Shown: positions 1 through 5,880 of the stretch, one piece after another | How positions within the stretch are numbered: position 1 is the first letter of the stretch | Layout: every line of letters begins with the position of its first letter | From: an archaeon | GTDB lineage: Archaea > Methanobacteriota > Methanobacteria > Methanobacteriales > Methanobacteriaceae | Length of the DNA: 5,880 nt | Assembly: GCA_024409165.1 (NCBI GenBank) | Contig: JAKSUE010000096.1 | Location: 1 to 5,880 of the forward strand | Direction of reading: 5' to 3' | Made by a program: the position numbers and the translations under genes | Notes under the pieces: generated by a model | Told to the model about the DNA's origin: nothing | The model's input: only the letters and a program-made list of their open reading frames with translations | Databases searched by the model: none

Positions 1-1361
1 AGATAATTTTTCTTAGGATAACCTCTCCACATACATATAGCATCTTTAATATCCTTAAATAATCCTTTATATTCTGAAGTATTTTGAACATTATAAGCAT
101 GTAAATACTTTAAAAAGTTCAAATAAGTTTCATCAACAAAATTCTTCTTAATGCTTGGTTTTCCATAGAACAATGCAAATCTAATAATAGTAGAAATAAT
201 CTCTTTTTTCTTAGAAGGATCAAATTCATATAAACTACCTAATTCATCAATATAATCTTCCAAAAAGGCCAATTTAGATAAATCAAAGTATTTAGAAACT
301 ACTGATTTTAAATCCTCATTAATATTCAAATCAATAATAAAATTATCTAATTCTTCTTTACGAATTAAAGTAGGATCAAATTGACTAAATAATCTTAATA
401 AATTAGAACGTTCTGGACTATTAAATATCATATTAGGTAACAAATAGTTAAGGAAGTCTTCAATATTAGTAAAATTATCATAATCTTCAATTTCAGGAGG
501 TACAATCAATTCATAAATAAAATTCAATAAATCCCTTGTTGAAACAATCTTTCTATACTTAATAAAAATTTTAATAAGAATATCAATAATTACTTTCTGA
601 ACATTTTCATTACTAAGCATCTCATAATTATAAATCAAAGGATTAACATAATTCTGTTCTTTATCCTTAAGATATGCCCTATAAAATGGATTAGATTCAA
701 CCTTATTAGTTATTCTGCCCATTAAAGAAGAAATATACTTAGAAGACACATAATTAGAATCAACATCATCATTCAATTCAAACAAATGATAATCACTAAA
801 AGTAATAAAACTCACTTTATCTTGAATAATATTCTTAGATACAAATTTAGATTCAAATATATTAGCATCATCAATATAAGATTTTAACTTAGTATAATTC
901 TCACTAGCATACTCAGACTCTAAAAAGTTATTCAAAACACCTAAATTTATAGCTAAAATACGTTTCTCAGAAGAACTCTCAATATTATAATCATTAAAAC
1001 TAGATAAAACATCCGCTAAAGTATCAATAGCATTCTTATCTGGATCAAAACTCTCAGTAGCATCATTATGAACCTTAAACTTACTTAATAACTCAGGATA
1101 CTCAGTACTCAAATAAGCAAGCAAATGAGACTTACCATCCCCTACACTACCACAAAGCATCACCAAATGAGACTCATCAAAATCAGCAACTCTCTTTAAT
1201 TCTTTAACAAAATCCTTCTGAATAGACCTATCAACATGAATATATTTCTTAAAATCACTAAATTCATCATCACTCTCTACAGCTTCTCTAGAAGAATCCC
1301 TAAGTTTAGATAACTCATTTAATAAATAACTACCATCATACTTAGCAAAAGAATAATCAGA
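1..1361 (-). CDS. dptF: DptF, P-loop ATPase of phosphorothioation-dependent restriction (partial, no own start codon)
   Basis: The reverse strand is open from the codon after the TGA at 1362-1364 to the window edge, 453 full codons, so the 3' end is missing. Numbering from the upstream ATG at 1859, residues 237-244 are a Walker A motif, GSVGDGKS. They are followed by HNDATESFDP (264-273), ILAINLGVLNNF (301-312) and an STRDLLNF segment (440-447). I recognise this set from memory as the DptF family, part of the DptF-DptG-DptH complex that restricts DNA lacking phosphorothioate marks. About 70 residues precede the Walker A, which fits the normal N-terminus of a stand-alone DptF. However, there is no ATG, GTG or TTG in frame between the TGA and L232-V233-M234, just before the Walker A; starting there would delete the conserved N-terminus. 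The product must come from readthrough, or the gene is broken. The identity is strong; functionality is uncertain. Confidence 0.85.
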
Positions 1362-1364
1362 TCA
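1362..1364 (-). other. In-frame TGA between the DUF4145-like and DptF parts
   Basis: The codons read GGT TTT TGA TCT GAT TAT TCT, with sense codons of one continuous frame on both sides. Shifting the frame by one in either direction hits a stop soon afterwards, so an insertion or deletion does not explain it; a single-base nonsense change does. A Shine-Dalgarno-like GAGGT (1372-1376) lies 7 nt upstream of the TGA, but no start codon follows in the DptF frame. Confidence 0.9.
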
Positions 1365-1859
1365 AAAACCAACCTCTTTAGACTCAACCACAGGTACAGA
1401 TACGATTACAGGTTCACTTACAGGTTCCTCTTTAGAATAAACAGGCCCATTATAATCAGGAGCCACAAAACTATCATCACCATAAGTCTTGTATAACCAA
1501 ACAGCAACATCATAAAGCTTATGATGTGTATTCTCAGCATAATCCTTCGCATTATTCAATAATTGCCCATGAACAGCCTTATTCCTAAGCCTACGTATCT
1601 TATCCAACTTAGTATAAATCTCATAAGGAAGAACACTCTTATAACCCAACTCCTCTAATCGTCGAGCCTGACCTAATCGAACAATAAAATCCAACTCTTC
1701 AAAATTACAAACAGTCTCAGTTATAATCTCAGCAGCCTTCCCAGCCCTCATAATTGATTCAGTATAAAGTCCATCAACCAAAAAACGCTCAGAAGCAGCA
1801 CATTCATTAACAATAATAGGATACATATCTTTTAAAAAATAAAAACAATGATTTTCCAT
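1362..1859 (-). CDS. HEPN/DUF4145-like domain protein; 5' part of a DptF fusion gene
   Basis: This encodes 165 residues, mostly helical. Residues about 20-125 look like the DUF4145 domain found at the N-terminus of type I restriction subunit HsdR: a helix with RAGKAAEII (38-46), then KLDKIRRLRNKAVHG (84-98), then a helix ending VAVWLYKTYG (118-127). R92-N93-K94-A95-V96-H97 matches the R-x4-H pattern of HEPN domains, a clan that includes many RNases and, to my knowledge, DUF4145. Residues about 134-165 form a Pro/Val/Glu linker (EPVSEPVIVSVPVV). The ATG at 1857-1859 has GGTGG four to eight bases upstream, and a TATA-like box lies about 75 nt upstream. The frame ends in TGA but continues directly into DptF, so this is best read as the N-terminal domain of one longer gene. 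It could also be made as a free small protein. Role inferred: RNase effector or protein-contact domain. Confidence 0.75.
   Translation of the reverse strand: MENHCFYFLKDMYPIIVNECAASERFLVDGLYTESIMRAGKAAEIITETVCNFEELDFIVRLGQARRLEELGYKSVLPYEIYTKLDKIRRLRNKAVHGQLLNNAKDYAENTHHKLYDVAVWLYKTYGDDSFVAPDYNGPVYSKEEPVSEPVIVSVPVVESKEVGF
1404..1427 (-). repeat. Two 12-bp tandem units in the linker of the DUF4145-DptF gene
   Basis: GAACCTGTA occurs twice with 12-nt spacing (plus positions 1407-1415 and 1419-1427), encoding EPV-S-EPV. Further degenerate GTA/CCTGT units follow. It marks a low-complexity interdomain linker whose length could vary between strains. Confidence 0.6.
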
Positions 1860-1862
1860 AAT

Positions 1863-1867
1863 CCACC
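1863..1867 (-). promoter_or_regulatory. Ribosome binding site of the DUF4145-DptF gene
   Basis: GGTGG lies 3 nt before the ATG triplet at 1857-1859, within GGCGGTGGAT. It matches the GGTGAT end of the archaeal and bacterial Shine-Dalgarno sequence and supports this ATG as the start. Confidence 0.6.
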
Positions 1868-1931
1868 GCCCAAAATAATTAATATAATTTAATAAAATTA
1901 TAAACAGTTAATATATAGTTTACTATTTATT

Positions 1932-1948
1932 AACATATAAAAGTATTT
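1932..1948 (-). promoter_or_regulatory. Putative archaeal BRE/TATA promoter of the DUF4145-DptF gene
   Basis: The minus strand reads AAATACTTTTATATGTT: an A-rich BRE-like stretch followed by a TATA box. The last nine bases, TTATATGTT, are identical to the candidate box of the Nudix gene (5459-5467). Transcription would start about 25 nt downstream, giving a leader of roughly 50 nt. A second candidate, CTATATAT at 1911-1918, would give a leader of about 25 nt. The rest of the 249-nt spacer 1860-2108 holds no gene. Confidence 0.45.
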
Positions 1949-2061
1949 AAAAAATAGGTGAATATTAATAAAAATAATTGATTAAAATAAAATAAATTAA
2001 AAAAAATAAGTACAATAATAAATTATTATTTAAAAATAAAAGGAAAAAGAAAAGGTAATAA

Positions 2062-2091
2062 TTAAAAAAAATAGTCCACCAGTGAACTATT
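2062..2091 (-). terminator. Hairpin plus T-run terminator after the helicase gene
   Basis: The minus strand has AATAGTTCAC, TG, GTGGACTATT (2091-2070), a near-perfect inverted repeat, followed at once by eight T (plus A-run 2064-2071). It starts 18 nt past the helicase TAG. Pairing includes one G-U, possible only in minus-strand RNA. Opening the last C-G pair gives a CUGG tetraloop. It closely resembles the element at 5516-5539. Confidence 0.7.
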
Positions 2092-2108
2092 AAAAAAATA
2101 AATCAAAC

Positions 2109-4982
2109 CTACAAACTATCCCCCAAATACTTATAAACATCCTCTTTTACAGAATAATTCATCTTAAATTTAAAATTAACAATAGGTAACTCATCCCCAT
2201 CATCATTCTCAATAGTAGTCTGATTATAATCCAAAACCTCTACAGGCCCTAAATAATAAAAATCCTTACCCTCATCATCACTCTTTTTAATAAACAAATG
2301 AATATCTAAATCATCATTTATAATACTCTTAACTTCTTTACTATCAAGAGTAAGTCTACTTCTTGTCATCCAACTAAAAACATCTTGAGATTCAAATTCA
2401 TCTTTATATTTAGTTGAAGCTGCGATATCTTCTTGTTTATCATAAGTAACAAAAATAGGACAAGTTCCATATTTTACTCTATAACCAAAAATAGTTCCAC
2501 TTTGGTCAGATGGCCAATTAAGTAATCTACAAACATCTTTTCTTGAATACTTTTCATACAATTTAAGACTACCAATAGCACCTAAATACTTATCTTCATA
2601 CTTAGCCAAAGCATAATCCAAAACATCCATTAAATGTTTATAATAAACTGGATTCCTTAAAAACACTTTAAATTGATGAGAAATATCAAAAGTAGTGTTT
2701 TTTAAATTATTATTATTGAATTCGAAGAATTCTACACCGTTATATTTCTTTTTATCATTTTTAACAAAGAAATCTAAATTAAATATACTGAAAGTATTTT
2801 TGATAGATTCAAAATCATCAACTATACCATATCTTGATAAACAATTTTCTAATAATCTAACATTAAAATACTTATTATAAACTAATAATTTTAAAATCAA
2901 AAGCTCATGTGGTCTTTTTCCATTAGCTAATACTTCAGATATAAACTTAAGAGATTTAATTTCTTCATCTGATAACTCACAAGTATACTCTTTATCAACA
3001 TTCTTTAAAAAACTATGATAACAATCAAATTTATTATGATTAAGAATTAAAGAAGGGTCTAATTCTCCATTTTTATAAAAATCAACAAGATAAGGGATTC
3101 TACCTAATCTAAACTTAAGATTTTGATATTTTTCTTTAAATAAAGAAATCTTTGAAAATCTTGCATGATCAATAGCTTCATAGATTCTCTTTTTAGAAAT
3201 CTCATCAAAGTTAATAGTAGAAGCACCTGGAATAATACTATTTCCTTCCATTAAATATTTTCTAATTACATCCTTATCATAAGTTCTATCACCAGATAAA
3301 GCTATTGGAATCATAAAGTTATTCTTATAATTACCAATAAAATCAAGAACAACTACATACTCTTTATTTTTAAATTTACGTAATCCACGTCCTAATTGTT
3401 GAATAAAAATAATAGAAGATTTAGTAGGTCTTACAAGTAATACTTGATTAATCTCTGGAATATCCACACCTTCATTGAAAACATCCACTGTGAAAATATA
3501 TTCTAAATTATCCTTACGATAATCATTAGTTAATCTATCAATAGCTTCTTCTCTTACTTCTTGGGAATCTGCACCACTTAATGCTACAGATGGATGTCCA
3601 CGACGGTTAAATGCCTCAGCTAAAGCATTAGCTTCCTCAACTTTACTTACAAAAGCAAGAGCTTTTAATCTATCTCCAGAATGACCATAAAACTCTGATT
3701 TTTCAAGTAAATAATTAACTCTATCATCTTCTATAAGACGATTAAAATCAGAAGTATCATCTAAAACATCCCCATTAACTTCAAGATCAGTTATTCCAAA
3801 GTAATGGAAAGGACATAATAAATCTTGTTCAAGAGCATCTTGAAGTCTAATATCTAAAGGAACATTATAATCAAATAAATCATAAATATTAAATCCATCG
3901 GTTCTATCTGGAGAAGCAGACATTCCAAGCCAGAATTTAGGTGTAAAATAATTCATTAACTTTTGATAACTTGGAGCTCCTGCCTTATGAACCTCATCAA
4001 TTACAATATAATCAAATTCATCCCTTTCAAAAGATCTATAATTAAATTGACCCCAATCATTAGACATTGATTGAACAGTTGAAAAAAGATAATCCGCATC
4101 TATATCTTTATAATTACCAGAAAACATTCCAAAACGTATATTTTCATCATCCATAACTTTCTTAAAAACATTATAAGATTGTTTAGCAATTTGTTCTCTA
4201 TGAACTAAAAATAAGAATTTTTTAGGTTTATAATCCTGAACAGCAAAAGCAGCTGCATGAGTTTTACCAGTACCAGTAGCAGAAACTAAAAGTGCTTTAT
4301 TTTCGCCTTTTTTAATCAATTCACGAAGATTTTCTAAAAATTCAACCTGCATACTATTAGGAGTTAATATCTCATTACTTTCTTCTTCAAACTCATAAGT
4401 ATGAGCCTCAATATAATCATGTTCATATGAAGGTAATGCTTCAGATAATTTTTTAGATGCTCTCCATAAATTTCTAAACTCACTACATAACTCTTGAATT
4501 ATCTCTCCATCAGAATAAGATGAAAAATAAATATTCCATTCTTTATTTACAGTTAAAGCATTCAATGTAAGGTTAGAACTTCCAACAATAACATTAAATT
4601 GGTCATTTTTTCTAAAAAGATATCCTTTAGTGTGAAAACCTTCATTACTTTGAGGATAAATCTTAACTTCAATATTAGAAAATTTATCCAACATTCTTAA
4701 AGCATCAGGTTCTGTAAAATTTAAATAATCAGTAGTTATTATCCTACCTTTAATTCCTTTCTCTTCAAGAGCAATAAAATCATCTAAAAGAGGAGTTATA
4801 CCTCCTTTTGTAATAAATGCTACACTAATAAAAAACTCATCACAATTATGTAATTCTTCTTTAATTGAGTTTAAAACCTTAACAGACTCATTATTCATAA
4901 GTAATTTAGGTTCAAAAGAACCAAATTCACCATTCATTAAAGCAGTCCCTGTTTCACCTAAAATATTAGAATCAAAATTCAT
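2109..4982 (-). CDS. PLD-nuclease / SF2 helicase / DUF3427-like protein
   Basis: 957 residues. About 30-180 is a PLD-type nuclease module with H117-x-K119, GSSNLT (134-139) and E148, as in single-HKD enzymes that act as dimers; the Asp usually found after HxK is not in its standard place. About 205-550 is an SF2 helicase: Walker A SATGTGKT (234-241), DEVH box (329-332), motif III SAS (355-357), motif V region FNEGVDIPE (502-510) and motif VI QQLGRGLR (528-535). The C-terminal 400 residues resemble the DUF3427 region of such helicases, with FSWMTRSRLT (869-878) and a YYLGPVEV strand (909-916). Such architecture suggests cleavage of invading or damaged nucleic acid driven by ATP-dependent translocation; that function is inferred. 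It is the second gene of a pair with a Nudix hydrolase, and it ends in TAG. GGGGAGGT five bases before the ATG fixes the start. Confidence 0.85.
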   Translation of the reverse strand: MNFDSNILGETGTALMNGEFGSFEPKLLMNNESVKVLNSIKEELHNCDEFFISVAFITKGGITPLLDDFIALEEKGIKGRIITTDYLNFTEPDALRMLDKFSNIEVKIYPQSNEGFHTKGYLFRKNDQFNVIVGSSNLTLNALTVNKEWNIYFSSYSDGEIIQELCSEFRNLWRASKKLSEALPSYEHDYIEAHTYEFEEESNEILTPNSMQVEFLENLRELIKKGENKALLVSATGTGKTHAAAFAVQDYKPKKFLFLVHREQIAKQSYNVFKKVMDDENIRFGMFSGNYKDIDADYLFSTVQSMSNDWGQFNYRSFERDEFDYIVIDEVHKAGAPSYQKLMNYFTPKFWLGMSASPDRTDGFNIYDLFDYNVPLDIRLQDALEQDLLCPFHYFGITDLEVNGDVLDDTSDFNRLIEDDRVNYLLEKSEFYGHSGDRLKALAFVSKVEEANALAEAFNRRGHPSVALSGADSQEVREEAIDRLTNDYRKDNLEYIFTVDVFNEGVDIPEINQVLLVRPTKSSIIFIQQLGRGLRKFKNKEYVVVLDFIGNYKNNFMIPIALSGDRTYDKDVIRKYLMEGNSIIPGASTINFDEISKKRIYEAIDHARFSKISLFKEKYQNLKFRLGRIPYLVDFYKNGELDPSLILNHNKFDCYHSFLKNVDKEYTCELSDEEIKSLKFISEVLANGKRPHELLILKLLVYNKYFNVRLLENCLSRYGIVDDFESIKNTFSIFNLDFFVKNDKKKYNGVEFFEFNNNNLKNTTFDISHQFKVFLRNPVYYKHLMDVLDYALAKYEDKYLGAIGSLKLYEKYSRKDVCRLLNWPSDQSGTIFGYRVKYGTCPIFVTYDKQEDIAASTKYKDEFESQDVFSWMTRSRLTLDSKEVKSIINDDLDIHLFIKKSDDEGKDFYYLGPVEVLDYNQTTIENDDGDELPIVNFKFKMNYSVKEDVYKYLGDSL

Positions 4983-4987
4983 AAATT

Positions 4988-4995
4988 ACCTCCCC
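4988..4995 (-). promoter_or_regulatory. Strong ribosome binding site of the helicase gene
   Basis: GGGGAGGT, with GGAGGT five nt from the ATG at 4980-4982, is the best Shine-Dalgarno sequence in the window. The 57-nt gap to the Nudix stop shows no convincing TATA box, so co-transcription with the Nudix gene is likely. Confidence 0.75.
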
Positions 4996-5039
4996 ATTAA
5001 CTAAATAATCAAATAATCATTAATAATAATTAGAAAGAA

Positions 5040-5423
5040 TCACATATTTTCTTTTAAATAATCTACAGCAGCTATATCAGCTTGAATCCACTCAACAGAA
5101 TCAAGATCATCCTTAGATAACCATTTAGCATTATGATGTTCAAGTAACTCAAACTCACCTTTAAGAACACACTCAAAACAAGACATATATAAATAAAAAC
5201 TAGGATATTGCCATTCTAAATCAAGAGCAAACTTCTCAACCTCAATATCAGCATTTAATTCCTCTTTAATCTCACGAACTAAAGCATCTTCCTTAGTTTC
5301 ACCCTCTTCTATTTTACCACCAGGAAATTCCCATAAACCTTCAAATTCCCCATATCCACGTTGAGTAGCTAAGATTTTATTATCTTTTTTAATAATAGCT
5401 GCAACCACATATAATTCTTTCAT
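5040..5423 (-). CDS. Nudix hydrolase, MutT/NudG-like nucleoside triphosphate pyrophosphohydrolase
   Basis: 127 residues, the usual size of MutT (129) and NudG (135). The N-terminus VVAAIIKKDNKILATQR and GLWEFPGGK lead into a Nudix box at 36-58: G36, E42, R50-E51, E54-E55, the residues that bind the catalytic metal. The glycine normally expected near the end of the box is N57. The C-terminal HHNAKWLSKDDL and WIQADIAAVDYL match the MutT/NudG subgroup (compare ADIPLLE of NudG). It should hydrolyse a (d)NTP, possibly oxidised or modified, to NMP and pyrophosphate in the cytoplasm; the exact substrate cannot be read from sequence. It is the first gene of a pair with the PLD-helicase, so it may clean or deplete nucleotides for that system rather than act as a housekeeping enzyme. 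It ends in TGA; GGTG six nt before the ATG supports the start. Confidence 0.88.
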   Translation of the reverse strand: MKELYVVAAIIKKDNKILATQRGYGEFEGLWEFPGGKIEEGETKEDALVREIKEELNADIEVEKFALDLEWQYPSFYLYMSCFECVLKGEFELLEHHNAKWLSKDDLDSVEWIQADIAAVDYLKENM

Positions 5424-5429
5424 AACTCA

Positions 5430-5433
5430 CACC
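5430..5433 (-). promoter_or_regulatory. Ribosome binding site of the Nudix gene
   Basis: GGTG (in GGTGTGAG) lies six nt before the ATG at 5421-5423 and matches the Shine-Dalgarno consensus over four bases. Confidence 0.5.
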
Positions 5434-5458
5434 AACTATTAATAATTATATCCAGCTA

Positions 5459-5473
5459 AACATATAACGTTTA
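5459..5473 (-). promoter_or_regulatory. Putative archaeal BRE/TATA promoter of the Nudix-helicase unit
   Basis: The minus strand reads GTAAACGTTATATGTT, with the nonamer TTATATGTT identical to that upstream of the DUF4145-DptF gene. It sits 35 nt before the ATG, so a start about 25 nt downstream would leave a short leader of roughly 15 nt. It comes directly after long T tracts (plus A-runs 5481-5488 and 5490-5498). Confidence 0.5.
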
Positions 5474-5515
5474 CTAAAATAAAAAAAATAAAAAAAAACT
5501 TTTTAAATAGAAAAA

Positions 5516-5539
5516 TAACAGTTCACCAGTGAACTATTA
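5516..5539 (-). terminator. Second copy of the hairpin element, terminator-like
   Basis: The minus strand has TAATAGTTCAC, TG, GTGAACTGTTA: an 11-bp stem with one U-G pair, again possible only in minus-strand RNA. A short T-run follows (plus 5511-5515), then longer ones at 5481-5498. It lies 65 nt past the stop of the secreted-protein gene and upstream of the Nudix promoter, so it probably ends transcription of the former. It differs from the copy at 2071-2090 by two bases in 20. Confidence 0.6.
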
Positions 5540-5586
5540 AAACCACCAAAATAAGTCTAAAAATAAATAAAAACTAAAAAATAAGT

Positions 5587-5600
5587 AAAAAAAATAAAAA
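5587..5600 (-). terminator. Oligo-T terminator right after the secreted-protein gene
   Basis: Four nt past the TAG the minus strand reads T5-A-T8, followed by more T-rich stretches. Archaeal RNA polymerase can terminate on such tracts without a hairpin. The hairpin at 5516-5539 would be a back-up. Confidence 0.4.
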
Positions 5601-5603
5601 CCC

Positions 5604-5880
5604 CTAATTACCTTGTGGTTCCACAGTAGGTTTTACAGGAGGTTTTACAGGAGGTCGAGTCTTTCTTTCTTTAATTAACTTGAGTAACACCTCTAACATT
5701 TTATTTATCTTCTTCTTATCCAAAACAAAAACCCTCATATTTAAACTAGGAACATCATTACTGTCAGCAATTTCTAAATATTCAGGACTTACTGATGCAG
5801 TGAATAAATCACTAAAACTTGCTGCTGTAGCACAAGGTATAGATAATAACATTACACTAATCAATAAAACAATCATTAAT
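5604..5880 (-). CDS. Small secreted protein of unknown function (5' end outside the window)
   Basis: At least 90 residues from the first visible ATG (5874-5876), but the frame stays open to the window edge and the codon before it is TTA. The visible N-terminus is a hydrophobic signal-peptide core, IVLLISVMLLSI, with a likely cleavage site after A16-T17-A18. It lacks the basic residues expected at a signal peptide start, so the true start is probably upstream. The mature part has a short segment around SPEYLEIADS, a Lys/Leu-rich helix (about 54-70) and a Pro/Lys tail ending PPVKPPVKPTVEP. I do not recognise the family. A Pro-rich, basic tail would suit contact with a cell wall, but that is a guess. 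Ends in TAG. Confidence 0.6.
   Translation of the reverse strand, partial: LMIVLLISVMLLSIPCATAASFSDLFTASVSPEYLEIADSNDVPSLNMRVFVLDKKKINKMLEVLLKLIKERKTRPPVKPPVKPTVEPQGN
5617..5652 (-). repeat. Three 12-bp tandem units encoding PPVK
   Basis: Plus-strand unit GGTTTTACAGGA is present twice exactly (5629-5640, 5641-5652) and once with three changes (5617-5628). In frame it encodes PPVK, PPVK, PTVE. The copy number is likely to vary between strains. Confidence 0.8.

Noticed and set aside
1128..1166. Start of dptF at the TTG/GTG/ATG cluster just before the Walker A
   Set aside because: It would remove the conserved segment from LLNELSKL through KKYIHV, and there is no good ribosome binding site upstream. 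A gene caller might choose it, but it is not a credible native start.
1362..1364. TGA as selenocysteine or as Trp in a variant code
   Set aside because: No recoding signal is visible and the position is in a variable linker, not a redox site. Trp is TGG throughout the window, and the TGA ending the Nudix gene is at the natural end of that family, so TGA is a stop here.
1365..1368. Frameshift in the T-run before the TGA as the cause of the break
   Set aside because: The sequence on both sides is in the same frame and both other frames reach a stop soon after, so a single insertion or deletion would not restore the gene.
2695..2880. Plus-strand open frame of 61 codons
   Set aside because: It lies wholly inside the helicase gene on the other strand, has AT-rich low-complexity content rich in F, L, S and K, and has no ribosome binding site or family resemblance.
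4983..5039. Separate promoter for the helicase gene
   Set aside because: The 57-nt gap holds a strong ribosome site and AT-rich sequence but no clear BRE/TATA box at the right distance. Also, an ATG GGG AGG TAA mini-frame over the ribosome site is most likely chance.
1..5880. CRISPR arrays, tRNA or rRNA genes, insertion sequences
   Set aside because: No regularly spaced direct repeats, no cloverleaf-like GC-rich segment, and no transposase frame or terminal inverted repeats were seen on either strand.

Overview
The window is very AT-rich. All genes lie on the minus strand, and the spacers are even richer in A and T and full of oligo-T tracts. Three things fit an archaeal methanogen of the Methanobrevibacter/Methanosphaera type: TTATATG-type promoter boxes about 35 to 75 nt upstream of starts, GGTG/GGAGGT ribosome binding sites, and a small Sec-exported protein with a Pro/Lys tail. 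This assignment is an inference; no rRNA or other marker gene is present. The standard code seems to apply: TAG and TGA both end genes at sensible places and Trp is written TGG.

Read 5'->3' on the minus strand (high to low coordinates), the layout is as follows. (1) 5880-5604: the visible 3' part of a small secreted protein of unknown function, ending in a tandem 12-bp repeat (PPVK). (2) 5603-5424: an oligo-T spacer with a hairpin element, then the promoter of the next unit. (3) 5423-2109: a two-gene unit, a MutT/NudG-like Nudix hydrolase followed 57 nt later by a 957-residue protein with a PLD-type nuclease domain, an SF2 helicase and a DUF3427-like C-terminus. (4) 2108-1860: a second copy of the hairpin followed by a T-run (a terminator), then a promoter. 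(5) 1859 to the left edge: a HEPN/DUF4145-like domain of 165 codons, then an in-frame TGA, then at least 453 further open codons in the same frame. The second part is recognisable as DptF, the P-loop ATPase of the phosphorothioation-dependent DndFGH (DptFGH) restriction machinery.

The window therefore looks like part of a defence island. The dptF gene implies dptG/dptH, and probably dnd modification genes, beyond the left edge. The Nudix plus PLD-helicase-DUF3427 pair is a plausible separate nucleic-acid defence or repair module.

The three most notable points are: the DUF4145-DptF fusion cut by a TGA with no usable start codon between the stop and the Walker A region; the two hairpins, whose sequence differences keep base pairing only in minus-strand RNA; and the way those hairpins flank the Nudix-helicase cassette in the same orientation.
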